Part shown: in pieces, positions 1 through 11,200 of the stretch
Numbering within the stretch: the first letter of the stretch is position 1
Layout of the letters: every line of letters starts with the position of its first letter
Source of the DNA: Marthasterias glacialis
Lineage: Eukaryota > Echinodermata > Asteroidea > Forcipulatida > Asteriidae
Direction of reading: 5' to 3'
NCBI GenBank assembly: GCA_911728455.2
Contig: OU452228.1
Location: 17,676,698-17,740,697 of the forward strand
Length of the DNA stretch: 64,000 nucleotides
Translations under genes and position numbers: made by a program
Notes under the pieces: model-generated
Told to the model about the DNA's origin: nothing
The model's database searches: none
The model's input: only the letters and a program-made list of their open reading frames with translations

Positions 1-277
1 CTAAATTGAGATTTATAAATGAAGAGTTGAGAGCAGTGTAATTCACACCACACAAAAATTCAAAATCTTTTGTCAACAAAGGCATTCACCTCCTTGGAAA
101 AGATAAATAGTTACTTTACCCGGAAAAAACAATGTCACATCTTGTGTTGATCAAATTTCTTTAAAATGCTGATGATACCAAAGTTTAAACTAAAATAAAT
201 CAATAAAACTTGAATACTGCAATTTATCAGCCATGACCAAAAGCAGCATGCCTTTAGCCAGATGGGGTAAAGAACAA

Positions 278-932
278 AGCTCCTGGGTGTTACACTTCTA
301 AAGAATTTACAGACTGATTTTTTACAGAGACAATTAAAGTTCGGTAGTGGGCCTAGGTCTTCCCTTGGTCTGGAGGATAGAGCCCTCTGAACCTTCTGGG
401 TGTTACATTTCAGAGGACTTACAAACTCTACACCACCACAAATGAAGAACTAGGGTAGTGTGCCCGGGTCCTCCCATGGTTTAGAGGATGACACCCCGAA
501 CCTACTGGGTGTTACATTGACCTTTTCAGAGAATTTACAGACTGTCTCTACACCACCACAAATAAAAACTAGGGTAGTGGGCCTGGGTGTTCCCTTTGTC
601 TAGAGGATGACACCCCAAACCTACTGGGTGTTTACATTTATTTTGTAGAGAATTTACAGACTGTCTCTACACCACCACAAATAAAAACTAGGGTAGTAGG
701 CCTGGGTGTTCCCTTGATCTGGAGGATGTAGCCCCCGAACCTACTGGTTGTTAAATTTTGGAGAAATTACAGACTGTTTCTACATCCAGACAAATAAAGA
801 ACTAGGGTTTTGGGCCTCGGTCTTTCATTGGTTAGGAGGGTGATGCCCCTTAACATCTCAAGTTTGACATTTTCAGAGGATTTACAAACTCTCTACATAA
901 CCACAAAGGAACTAGGATAGTGATTAAGACAC
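278..932. repeat. Minisatellite A, about 115-bp units
   Basis: About 5.5 tandem units marked by CTGGGTGTTAC at 282, 396, 504, 624 and 744, so the period varies from 108 to 120 bp. Inner landmarks are TACACCACCACAAAT and AACTAGGGTAGTG. The last units are decayed. Confidence 0.9.
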
Positions 933-1358
933 GTCAGAGAACCTTTACATTTGTTTTTAACATTCTCAACAATCTTTTACATTTTATCTTGAAATCTACA
1001 ATCAACTACAATCTCAAACCATGCACAGAAATCAAAAATATTAAAATAAAACGTCAAGCACAAAAAAAAAAACCTTTTATGTACAACCATCAGCTGCAGT
1101 TTACACCAGTCCACTGGTTAATAATATATTTTTTAAAATTTCAAAACAAAAAGACTTATTTAAGATAGTGTACAGCAAAGTAGTTAATTGATAATAAAAT
1201 GAATGATACATAATTGCTACTGATCAAACATAATATTTTTAAATTAAATTTCAAAGCTAAGATTTAATAAAAAAAAAAAAATTGTCCTGCGAACACAACA
1301 CCTAATGAACAGAACAATCTGAAATCAAACAAATTGGCAGATTAGTTGTGCATACATG

Positions 1359-1763
1359 TACCTTGATTTAAAGAGCACACCAATGTAGTTTTGTCAACCA
1401 ATAGCATGCAGCTGTTATGCCAGTTATAAACGCTGTACCTTATCTTGATTCAAAGACAGTGCACATGACAGTAACAGCAGTTTTTAGCCAACACGACAAA
1501 CACTACCATATCTTGATTCAAAGACAGTAAGCATACCAGTAGCGGCAGTTTTGCCATTATTACAAACGCTGTACCATCCATATCTTGATTCAAGTGCACA
1601 CACCAGTAGAAGCAGTTTTGCCAACATCACAACGCTGTACCTTATCTTGATTCAAAGACAGTAAGCATACAAGTAGCAGTTTGGCCAACATTACAAGTGC
1701 TGTACCTCCATCTTAATTCAAAGACAGTAAGTATATCAGTAGCAACAGTTTTGTCAACACTAA
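1359..1763. repeat. Minisatellite B, 60-80-bp units
   Basis: Six diverged tandem units with the core ATCTTGATTCAAAGACAG, then a GCAGTTTTGCCAACA-like segment and CGCTGTACC. It lies just after minisatellite A but is unrelated in sequence. Confidence 0.88.
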
Positions 1764-1992
1764 CCAAAACTCCTCTTAAAAAAATGGGGTGGGGTGGGGA
1801 GAGTTTTTCCCCTTTCCTCTGCCTGAGCTCAAACTGGCAAGGAACTCCTAAATCATGAGTCCATGTTTACATCACTGCTGTAGTTTGTGCTCAAAAGATA
1901 CGTTGTGAACTTAAAAATGACGATATACAATTAAAGCAACATTCCTCTGATTGTACAACACACCTGTTAATCTTTAAATCACTAAACCGCAC

Positions 1993-2270
1993 GACGGCTT
2001 CGTTCTACAAACACCACACTCTTCAACATCCCCCCATTCTCAACACACTTGGGGAAGACTGGTCCTTTCCACATACCGGACCATCTCTCTCTGGAATTGT
2101 CTTCCATTGAACCTTAGACAAGCAGACATCCTCTCCAGCTTCAAAACTAACTTGAAAACTCACTTGTTTGGTCTACGCTTTTAGCAGAGTTAGTCTTTTA
2201 AGCACCAGTAGTTTCAGTTTGACACATATGGCACACTTCAAATGTCTATTATTGTTGTTATTATTATTAC
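1993..2270 (+). mobile_element. Non-LTR retrotransposon (L2-like) 3' end
   Basis: Decodes to LWNCLPLNLRQADILSSFK and then LKTHLFGLRF with a stop. This is the conserved C-terminal tail of L2/CR1-type reverse transcriptase ORFs. It is followed by an ATT-rich tail (2247-2270). It is frameshifted and 5'-truncated, so a dead copy. Confidence 0.75.
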
Positions 2271-2700
2271 TAACAGTTCAAGCTTGTAGTTATCCTTGAC
2301 CAAGCATATCTGGCCATTTCCAGGTCTGATACTTCACAGAGGCAACGGAGGCAATGCCCCTGGTCACTGCCTTGGAGCACCTTGAAATGTTCCAACAGAA
2401 ATCATTGAGGTGCCTTTTATCAAGAAAATGCCTTGGTGCCCTTGCCCTTTCAAAGAACGAAGCAATCATGCCTGCTGAATCCTCTGCATGAAGGCATGAA
2501 TAAACTTTACATCCCAAACCCTTCACATGCAATACATATAACAATGAATCCATGGTATACCTTCAAGAAACAAAATGTGAAAAGCTAAGCTATTTTGAGG
2601 TACACTGCGAAGAAAAACCAGCGCCATCAAACTGAGAGAAAAGTTGCTAATCCTTAAAACTGACATTATAGTGATTCCAAACTCCAGCAACAGCAAAGGC
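2271..2700. other. No gene recognised; unique or old repeat sequence
   Basis: Contains an AGGCAACGGAGGCAATGCC stretch loosely like the GGCCACCGAGGCC repeats elsewhere in the window. The minus-strand open frame here has no recognisable match. Confidence 0.4.
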
Positions 2701-2888
2701 TCTTGTCACACTGGGCAAGTTTTACAGACAACCTGGAGGCAACTAACTGCAATGCATGCAAAAGGAACACTTTGACAGCACAAGAGATATTTTGAAGTAC
2801 AAATTTAAAATTGGAAATTGTATTTTCTACTTGGAGATTGCCTGGAACTGGTTTCCTGTAAATTGCCTCTTGTGACATTGCCTCTTAA
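2701..2888. repeat. MITE-like element with TTGTCACA...TGTGACA ends
   Basis: The ends are imperfect inverted repeats (TTGTCACAC ... CTTGTGACA), with inner GGAGGCAAC and TTGCCTGGAAC. The same element occurs at 39577-39780. Confidence 0.7.
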
Positions 2889-3075
2889 CCAAATGTTTCC
2901 CCTGCCTGGAAACGGAAGCCGTGTAAAGACGCCTTTGTGTAAATTCGGAATACCAGAGCAAAGGTCTTCTGGACATTCCACTGCTGAGAGTACACAGACC
3001 ACACACACACCCACTAACACTTCGTTTCACCCACACAAAAACGTCTTGAATATTTTGTTGTTTTCTTGCTATTGA

Positions 3076-3440
3076 AAGGTAGTTTTTGTGTAATCCCAAT
3101 TCCAGACCTTTTTCCTTTTGTTCGAAGAAGAGGATTACTAGGTATTGTGAGGCTTCCACCATTGTTTATTCATTGTATTTCAGGTCAACGGAGGTATGTC
3201 AGAGTGAGCCAGCAATTGAGCCATGATTATGCGTTTAGTAGGTAAAATCCGATGTTTTGCAATTCACATTTTCTCGGTCGAGAAAACAAAACGGACAATC
3301 CAATAAAGAGAATCTTTGTTCTCAAGTCAGGGTTTCTTTGTGCCAGCGGTACCCTCAAAGAAAAATGAATCAGGCAATTCAGCCAAAAGAATCCCGCCAG
3401 GGGGTGGGAGAAAAAAAAAGAATCACGACCGGAACTGGAA
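3076..3440. repeat. Dispersed repeat family R1, copy 1
   Basis: Shares long stretches with 23570-23770 and 29455-29850: GAGGCTTCCACCAT, AATAAAGAGA..TTTG and TGTGCCAGCGGTACCCTCAAAG. No coding capacity was recognised. Confidence 0.75.
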
Positions 3441-3489
3441 AAAGTGTTACAAGAGCACAAATTTAAGCTTGAGAAAGTCAACATTTCCT

Positions 3490-3790
3490 ACAGACCATGT
3501 AATCTGTGACATCACATGCTTACACAAGAGCCAGGACTTCCTGCAGGCACAATTTGTACACTACTCATTGGAAGAAAACAAACAATCTTAAATTTCATTG
3601 AGATTGCACTGTCTATTTTTTTTTTAGATCAACTTTTGATATACATTTGAAGAAAATAGCACATCTCAAAACTTGCTCAGCTGATTATATTTTTATAAAC
3701 TGTAAATTCTCATGTGGCCAGTATGGTATCTTGCCTGCCATTAAATGCCCTGGAATACACAAAGGCACTGTTTTTGTGAAGGGGGGGGGG
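3490..3790. mobile_element. Fragment of the long-TIR transposon seen at 59.7-62.4 kb
   Basis: Contains GTGACATCACATG, AAGAGCCAGGACTTCCTGCAG and TATCTTGCCTGCC..AAATGCCCTGGAA in the same order as the left arm at 59706-60095. A solitary, diverged terminus. Confidence 0.75.
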
Positions 3791-4097
3791 AATGATCTAC
3801 AGAGGTCTTAAATTAACCAATGGTAATTGCCATTGGAACCCCTAAAATTGACTTTCTTCTTAATCTAAATCCATCAGTCGATCAAGGACTATAGACTTCA
3901 GCAGTTGCTGAGGTGCAAGCTCCAAACAAATTTGTCATTTCTTTCTAATGGAGTTTACAAGGGGGACCAAATCCGTGACCATTCAAGAATGAATTCCAAG
4001 TCTCGGCATTATGTTCAGAAATCAACCATTTTATAACTTTGCATTGACTTGTGTGAGAGGTCAAAGATGATCTCGAGATAAATCAGGAGCTTCATAG

Positions 4098-4281
4098 CGC
4101 CCAATTTCATAGAGCTGCTTAAGCACTGAAATTTGCTCAGCAATTTTCTTCTAAGCAAAAATGAGCAGGATACCAGTCACATATTGTACATGTGACATGG
4201 TGTTTTGGCTGGTAACCTCGTTCTGGTAAGCATAATTTTGTTGTGCTTAGCTACTTTTCTGTGCTTACGCAGCTCTATCAG
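4098..4281. repeat. Palindromic MITE family M1, copy 1
   Basis: The ends read GCCCAATTTCATAGAGCTGC and GCAGCTCTATCAG as inverted repeats, with TTAAGCA next to them. Other copies lie at 16127, 42790 (decayed), 44395 (half) and 58381. Confidence 0.85.
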
Positions 4282-5067
4282 TCAAACTGAGACTTACCGG
4301 TATTCCACTACAACGTTATCAAATCCTTCACAATGAACAAGTCTTAATTTCCAGACACTAGAAACCATACACCAACAGACACAATCTGTCTCGGGAAAAA
4401 AGCAAACAATCGCAAAAAAAAAAAAAAAAAAAAAAAAACAAGAAAAAAAACCCCAACAAACAATCATCACAAATGTACAATTGTATACTTCCACGAATGA
4501 ATCTACCGTACAGAGAATCTATCGGTGTTCTTTACAGGCTACTTAATACACCTTTAAATTTGCATACACTGTTTGCTACCTGCAGTGGTGCTTAATACTT
4601 TATAATATGGTTTTACATTTTGCATACTCGGTATGCTATCTAGAGTGATTCCTGTTACCACAACTCCCATTCTCCCAATCAATTAAGGGGCTAGCAACAG
4701 GTGGATATCTAGATAAGATTTGATCCAAGCTCTTACTATGTACATATTCCTTCTCCTGTATTCCCATGGACAATGAGTTAAACCCAATGTCCCTTTATGG
4801 TCAAACCATTACCTGTCAGTGGTCTGCAGACTCACTAAGACTTCCTCCATTGTGTATTTCCTACAGAAAAATCGAACGCAAAATCCACTAAATTACTCAA
4901 CTTTTATCGTTAGGTGCTCAGATGCGACTACATCAAAGTTGGAGTTAAACTTTGGTTTTATTTTGGACAAAATAGGGTTAAGCAGTAAATTCTTACTTCT
5001 TAAGATTGCTGGAATTTATTTAAAAAAAAATACAAAAAACAAAAAAGACCCAAGTAATTTTAATTTT

Positions 5068-5073
5068 TTTATT
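5068..5073 (-). terminator. NCDN: Candidate NCDN poly(A) signal
   Basis: TTTATT on the plus strand is AATAAA on the minus strand, about 25 nt after the NCDN stop codon. A second hexamer lies at 5015-5020. The region is AT-rich, so chance hexamers are expected and the true 3' end is uncertain. Confidence 0.4.
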
Positions 5074-5097
5074 ATTTACCTTTACAAACTTTCATGC

Positions 5098-5275
5098 TTA
5101 AAATTCATTTGAATACCTGTCTTGGGAGTGTAACAATACAAGCTGAAGATGCTGCTTCGTAATTGCTGTGTCCTTCAGATTGGACCTTAACCCTCCTACT
5201 CTTGGTACCATTTTCCCAACATGTTGACCAATCATTTGAAACCATTCAACTGCGCGGATTGTGTCAATGGCACAA
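5098..5275 (-). CDS. NCDN: NCDN last coding exon 17 with C-terminal extension
   Basis: Residues 709-767 and a TAA stop. The acceptor is TTTTGTTCTGTGCACAG and phase 2 fits exon 16. The first part (AIDTIRAVEWFQ) sits where vertebrates have HYRMAALEQCL. About 35 further residues, basic and not recognised, follow. An internal CAAGACAG|GTATTC could be a donor to yet another exon, but I found no convincing one downstream. Confidence 0.65.
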
Positions 5276-8200
5276 CTGTGCACAGAACAAAACTGTGTAC
5301 ATGTACATGTGTGTACCCATGTAGATGCAATCACCACACGATATCATATTGCAGGGTGGAATAGGTTATTTATCATTCAACACCACAATGGATGAGATTG
5401 AATGGTCAGACAGTGGGAGGGTTGACCGTGTACTGTGCAGATACATTAACCACATGATATCATATTGGAAGCTGGCATAGCATATCTATCATTTTAAAAC
5501 CACAGTAGATGATACTGAATGGCCAGACAGGAGGGTTAGGTAATAAATCTCTTGAACTAAGATTGGTTATGCACATGAAACACTTATTACTGGAATGGTG
5601 GCTTCCGGCTGTATCTCCCCTCCCCCATCCCTCCCACCCCTCCCACCCCCGCCCAAGCTAAAACATCCTCTTACTCTTTCTGTTCATTGTTGGATATAAT
5701 AATAAATACTGTAAAAACTACCAAATGATATTTTTACGCATACCTTGCAATGTCCAGAGCACCCATTTGTCGTATCTCGGTACACACCTCCGTCTTAGCA
5801 ACTGATCCTAAGAGGGCGCTGTAAACAATTCTCGTCTCGTCTTCTACTGTCTCAGCTAGAGGAGTAAGAATGAAGAACACAAATGAACAATGAAAGATAT
5901 TTAAGACAAAAGCTTTCTCCCTTTGCGTGGTTGTATGTTTAATAAATTTGCATAAAGTATGCATGAAACTATGTTATTGCAAATAATAAAAAAAAAAAGA
6001 AAAAAAAAGAATGAAACTCGCCGCCTAGAACACAAAACTTGGTTCAGTGTTTATAAGTTATCTTTGGCAGTAATAACTAACCCCCCAAAAAAGAAAATCA
6101 GCCGATCAACTGAACATTGCATGCTTGTTGAGCAGTGTTTCTTACAGACTAGGACACTTTTTAACTCCTTAAAATTCAAACATTGCACAACACTTTAACT
6201 ACCATACCTTTGGCATAGTTTTATGGCTGCTTTTGCTCTAGGTGCAAAGTTGTGAAGACGTGACACCCCATTTTTGGATGAATTGATCGAAAATAAAATT
6301 GATTTAAAGAATAGATAGCTGTTTTCCTTTAGTCAAGGATGTTATACACTGTCATTTACAACACTGAACGAAAAAAATCTGTCAAAGATTAGCAAAAGTT
6401 CGTTAAAAGCTACAAACTATTGTCAGGACTCAGCACAGGGATGAGATTTGCCGAATGTGACATTTCCTGAAAAATTACTGAGATTTACAAACATTGTGCA
6501 TCACCAGAAATACAAAACTACAGGTTTGGACACAATGTGGACTTTTCCTTTCTCCCTTTGGTAAATGCTTAAAAAGAATCACTTTTTTTCAAGAAAATCT
6601 GATGGCTCAAGGACATTTTGAGAAAATCCTGAAATCAGGAAAAATCCTGAGAAATCCCATGCCTGCCAACCTTATCTCACGTTCCCAGCAACCATGTACA
6701 AATAATTCACATGTTACAAGTATTACACTCATTGTTTGTGGCACACAAAAAGTATTTTCTGTTTTTTTTGTTTTGAAACATCACTTTCTGTCAACATTTG
6801 TTCAGATAAAAACTTCTGAACTGTTTGGTCTTTCGGTGAAATAACAGGTGCTGCAACTGTAATTTCAGCGAAATCTGATTTTGGATTGAGACTGACTTGA
6901 AGTTTGATTGTTTAAAATCAATCAGATACAGTGGAAAAGATAACAGGGATTACAAAAGAATGGAAACTTTGTTCGGAAAAATGGAACATACAAACCTGCA
7001 TCAAAGTCTCCCATTCATTATTATGTTCATAAATTAACTGATAATTAATTGATGTTTGCACACAGAAATAACCTGACTTGACATACCTTTGACCTTCTTT
7101 AGCAGTTCAATGATATGTTTGAGATATCCATTTTGCAGACAGAGTACTGGCAGCCAGGGTATGCATGACAGACACTCTGATAAAACTGAAAAAAAGAAGA
7201 AAAAAACATACACACAAAATTTCATTATTAACTTGTTCACAAAAGTGTTTCAGAAGTTTTGATATTTTGTTCCCTTCATTCCAACTCTCTAGTCCTAAAG
7301 AAATATAGCTTGTCAATTTTGAAAAAAATGTTTTACCAAAACATTGAACATTTTAGAAAAAGTACTTTTCAATTAAAAAAATAACTGGGTGAATTTCTCT
7401 CTTGACGAAACAATTAAGTTTCTTCCCTGCCTTTCACCTCTGTGACCCCGGTTTGAATCTCGGACTGGCATCTTCCATGTGGATTGTGTTTTCAATCCCT
7501 ACCTGATTGCGTGGGTTTTCATTATTTGGGATTTTTCCTCCCACATTTAAAACTGGTATTTCTTCATCATCTTCTCTACACAGGTATCTTCAGGCCTACG
7601 GTTTACAGTGCACTTTTGGGAGTCCCATGGTTTCATTACCAGAAAAATATACTAATAATAATAATAACAATAGTAATGATAATCAAAGATGTTCTTGGAT
7701 TCTACCTTGGTTGCCAAGAAGCCAAAGCTCCGAAACATCCGTCCAATATGGCTGGTACTCCTCACATACTTCATGTATGTTATCACGGGTAACCACGTAC
7801 GACGCTTTAAACAGATCCAACATGCGACTGACAGATTTCTTGATGGCTGACAAATCTCTCACATCTTGGGGAAACAGAAGTTGAATTCATTTTTTGGGAG
7901 AAATTAAGGCAATTGCGAGAATAAGAGAAATATTACACTATATGAACAGTTTTTCTTGATCTTACTTTTTTTGTCTATAGACGTCAAGATGCCCAGTGCA
8001 GACACAACTTTTACACAACAATATGCTTGGTTAGGGGCCAATTATTCACTAATAAATACACCCCCACATGACCAGTCTTTGACCAATCAGAGTGCATAAA
8101 CTCTCGGAGGTATTTAGTAATGAAATAACAAAATGATGACATACCAGCATGATAGGCCAGGGTTCTGAGCAGCGTCAATCCAAGTACAGCCAGGTTGAAT

Positions 8201-11200
8201 GAGAGAATAAGATGCTCAGTATCAGACACTGATAGATAAGGAAACACATAACAAGAAAGTCAGAGGCCATTCAGAATGAGCAGTTTTTGTCTGACCCACC
8301 CATATACCCCACACATATTGGTTTCTGTTTTTTCCTTTATTTTCATTTACTTTTTAATCAAATTTTGGTTTTCAAATTTTTCCTTTGGACAACCTACCCA
8401 CGATTTTATTATGATTCTTAATTGTATAACTGGTGTTACCTATTTGTGCCAATCCGGCCGCTAGCAGACACAACAGCTCTTTGAATACAGTAGAGTGGTT
8501 CTGAACTGCCTCTGCATCCTGTAGGGCCACATTCAGGAAGACACTGCATAGCGTTGTCATGGCAATCTGTAGAATAAACAACATCAAGCAGTTTATAACT
8601 TAAGATACTGTTCAATTCTGTATAATCCTCAACACACACACTAAACCATGGAGAATATTAACCATCCCCAACCCTTCAAAATCAAACTGTACATTTTGTT
8701 TTAAATTCTGTTGCACTAAGGACTCTATCCATAAAAACTATCCATAAGGTACATTTCTGGTATGTGTGTCAAGCACTCCTGCACAGTAGCACTTGCCTAT
8801 TCAAATTTAATACAAAGAGACCGGTTGCACAGTAGCCAAGTGGCAGCACTTGTAACAATGAATTATATACAATAGCAGCAAACCATGGCCCAGAACTAAA
8901 TGGAACCTATAATAGAATAAAACAGAGTTACACACATCTTGTAGAAGGATCCCTTGGATCAACTTGTGACAACTAGTAATAATATTATTTAATACAGGAA
9001 TGCAGAGCTATGTTTGGAATCATAAGACCCATTTTTCTTGTTTACCACGATCTCAGCATATTACAACAGTTTTAATGAAGCTGCATTGGCTCCCGTTTAA
9101 GATGCGCATAGTCTATAAAATTCTTCTGTTAACTTTCAAAGCTCAAATGGGTCAAGCTCCAACTTATTTATCTGAACTTCTTCATCAATATTCTCCAAAT
9201 CGGACTTTAAGATCGTCCCAACAGTCTCTGCTTGCTTCTTCTACCATAGTTTCTTTAAAGTTTTATGGTCAAAGATCCTTCTCCTACTCTGCTCCAATTT
9301 TATGGAACAATCTACCTGTTCATATTCGTCGAGCTGATTCTGTGAACCGTTTGAAATCTCTGTTGAAAACTCATTTGTTTAAATCTGCTTATTTGTAATC
9401 TTACTTTCTCTCATTGTTTATTTTGATGTTCTATGCGCTTAGAGGCTTTTGCATAAAGCGCTTTACAAATGTCTATTATTATTATTATTATTATATTTAT
9501 ATATGTAGCACCTTGTAACGGTTTACAAGATGCTGTGGTGCAAACTTAATGCAGCCTACCATGCAAGAAACACAGGGGTGAACCCCTTCTCTAAACACAC
9601 TGGACCTATGGCTTTACGCCCCATTCAAAGGATGAAGCAATAATGGTTTAGTGTCTTGCTCCAGGACACAAGTGTCACGACCAGGACTTGAACCCACACT
9701 CTGCTGAACACCAGAGCTTGAGTCCAGTGCACTTGACCACTCGACCACGACACGCCACATGGTGTTTGATTTCAGTAGACTGGTTTTGCTTTACATGGGA
9801 TCAGGCATACCACCATATTCAGAGTCCAACAGTTTGGGTGTTGAGGTACCGCATGGTGTTGGAGTTTGTACGAGTGAGGAAGGATCCTAATACTCACTCA
9901 AGGGAGATAGGGTTAAGGCGCACTCTGAAGCAAACCAAGACAAACTTACCTCCGAATCCCCATCTTCATCCCCGATGATAAACCTCTGCCAGTGATGACT
10001 GAAACACTCTCCAAGTAGTTCGATTCCTCCTTCCTCCACTAAGACGGCCCTAGGCTCATCCTCAGCTGTCAGATGACACAACGCTGGGAGGAGAAGCCTC
10101 AAGAGGTCCGTGGAGGCAAAACTCCTCAGGCTCTGATGAGAGATTGGTGGCGGAGATGAACCACTGGCCTGAGGAGCACTTCTTGAGGTGGAGGTTGCCT
10201 CTCGGAATGACTTCTCTCTGTGTGAAGATAAAATTGCTCACTTTCAAATACAAATCTTACGTTCATGTCAACTCTGGTTTAGCCTTTCTCATGCTTATTC
10301 CATTCATCTTCACTTCATGTGATATCATTCTTTAAAAATGAATTCTAGATAAAATGTGATCTCATTTTTATCTTTGCCCTTTTCATGTTCGAAACTCCTT
10401 AAAAGACAGAGTACAGGATTGGGAATTTAGAAGAAACAAACGATTTGATTAGTTTGATGTAAAAGCTCACCGATTATAAAATTCCTACCAGCACCAACCC
10501 TCTAGAGAAATAGATTTGTCTGAAATACTGTCAAGTTGAGGAAATATCATTTGAAGGCCCCCAAAATCACAGTAATTTTTTTGATTGCTACATTCAAAAT
10601 ATGTCCCATACGAACGTGCGGTAAACCCTTGACGCCCCCCCCCCCCCCCAAAAAAAAAAAAATAAATAAATAAATAAATAAAAAAAAAAAAAAATAAAAT
10701 AAAAATAAAAAATAAAAAGAATAAATAAATAAATAAAAAAAATAAAAAAATAAAAAATAAATAAATGAAAAAAATCTGATGGAACTTTCAGAGGTTTCTG
10801 CAAATTGCACAACGATTTTTTACCAAATTTTTGTATCAGGACAAGGGGCACATCTCCAAATTTGTTCAGCTATTAATTTTATAGAATGGTTTTATGTGGT
10901 ATTTCTGATACAAATTGTTAACATTTCTTTTAAAACCAGTATCTGTGCTTGCCAGGAAATGTCCCAGAATACCCTGGTGACACTGTGCGGACATTCCTTT
11001 GTCATCGTGCAGTTAAGAACAAGAAATCTTTAAAACCACCGCCATTTCTATTAGAGAATGTTTTGAGAGCTGGTTTCGGACACCCGATCCCTTTAATATA
11101 ACACTCGGTTTTTGAGCTATTCAATGATGTACAGAAAATGCTTCCTCTTTGAGTAAAACAAGAATATCTAATTCATGAAAACACTGTGTGGACGTGTGTC

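Noticed and set aside
278..932. CRISPR-like array
   Set aside because: The units are long, contiguous and diverged, with no constant-repeat/unique-spacer pattern, and the context is eukaryotic.
9000..9398. 132-codon plus-strand frame as a cellular gene
   Set aside because: Its motifs are those of L2-like reverse transcriptase C termini and it is followed by a TTA-repeat tail, so it is a retrotransposon end.
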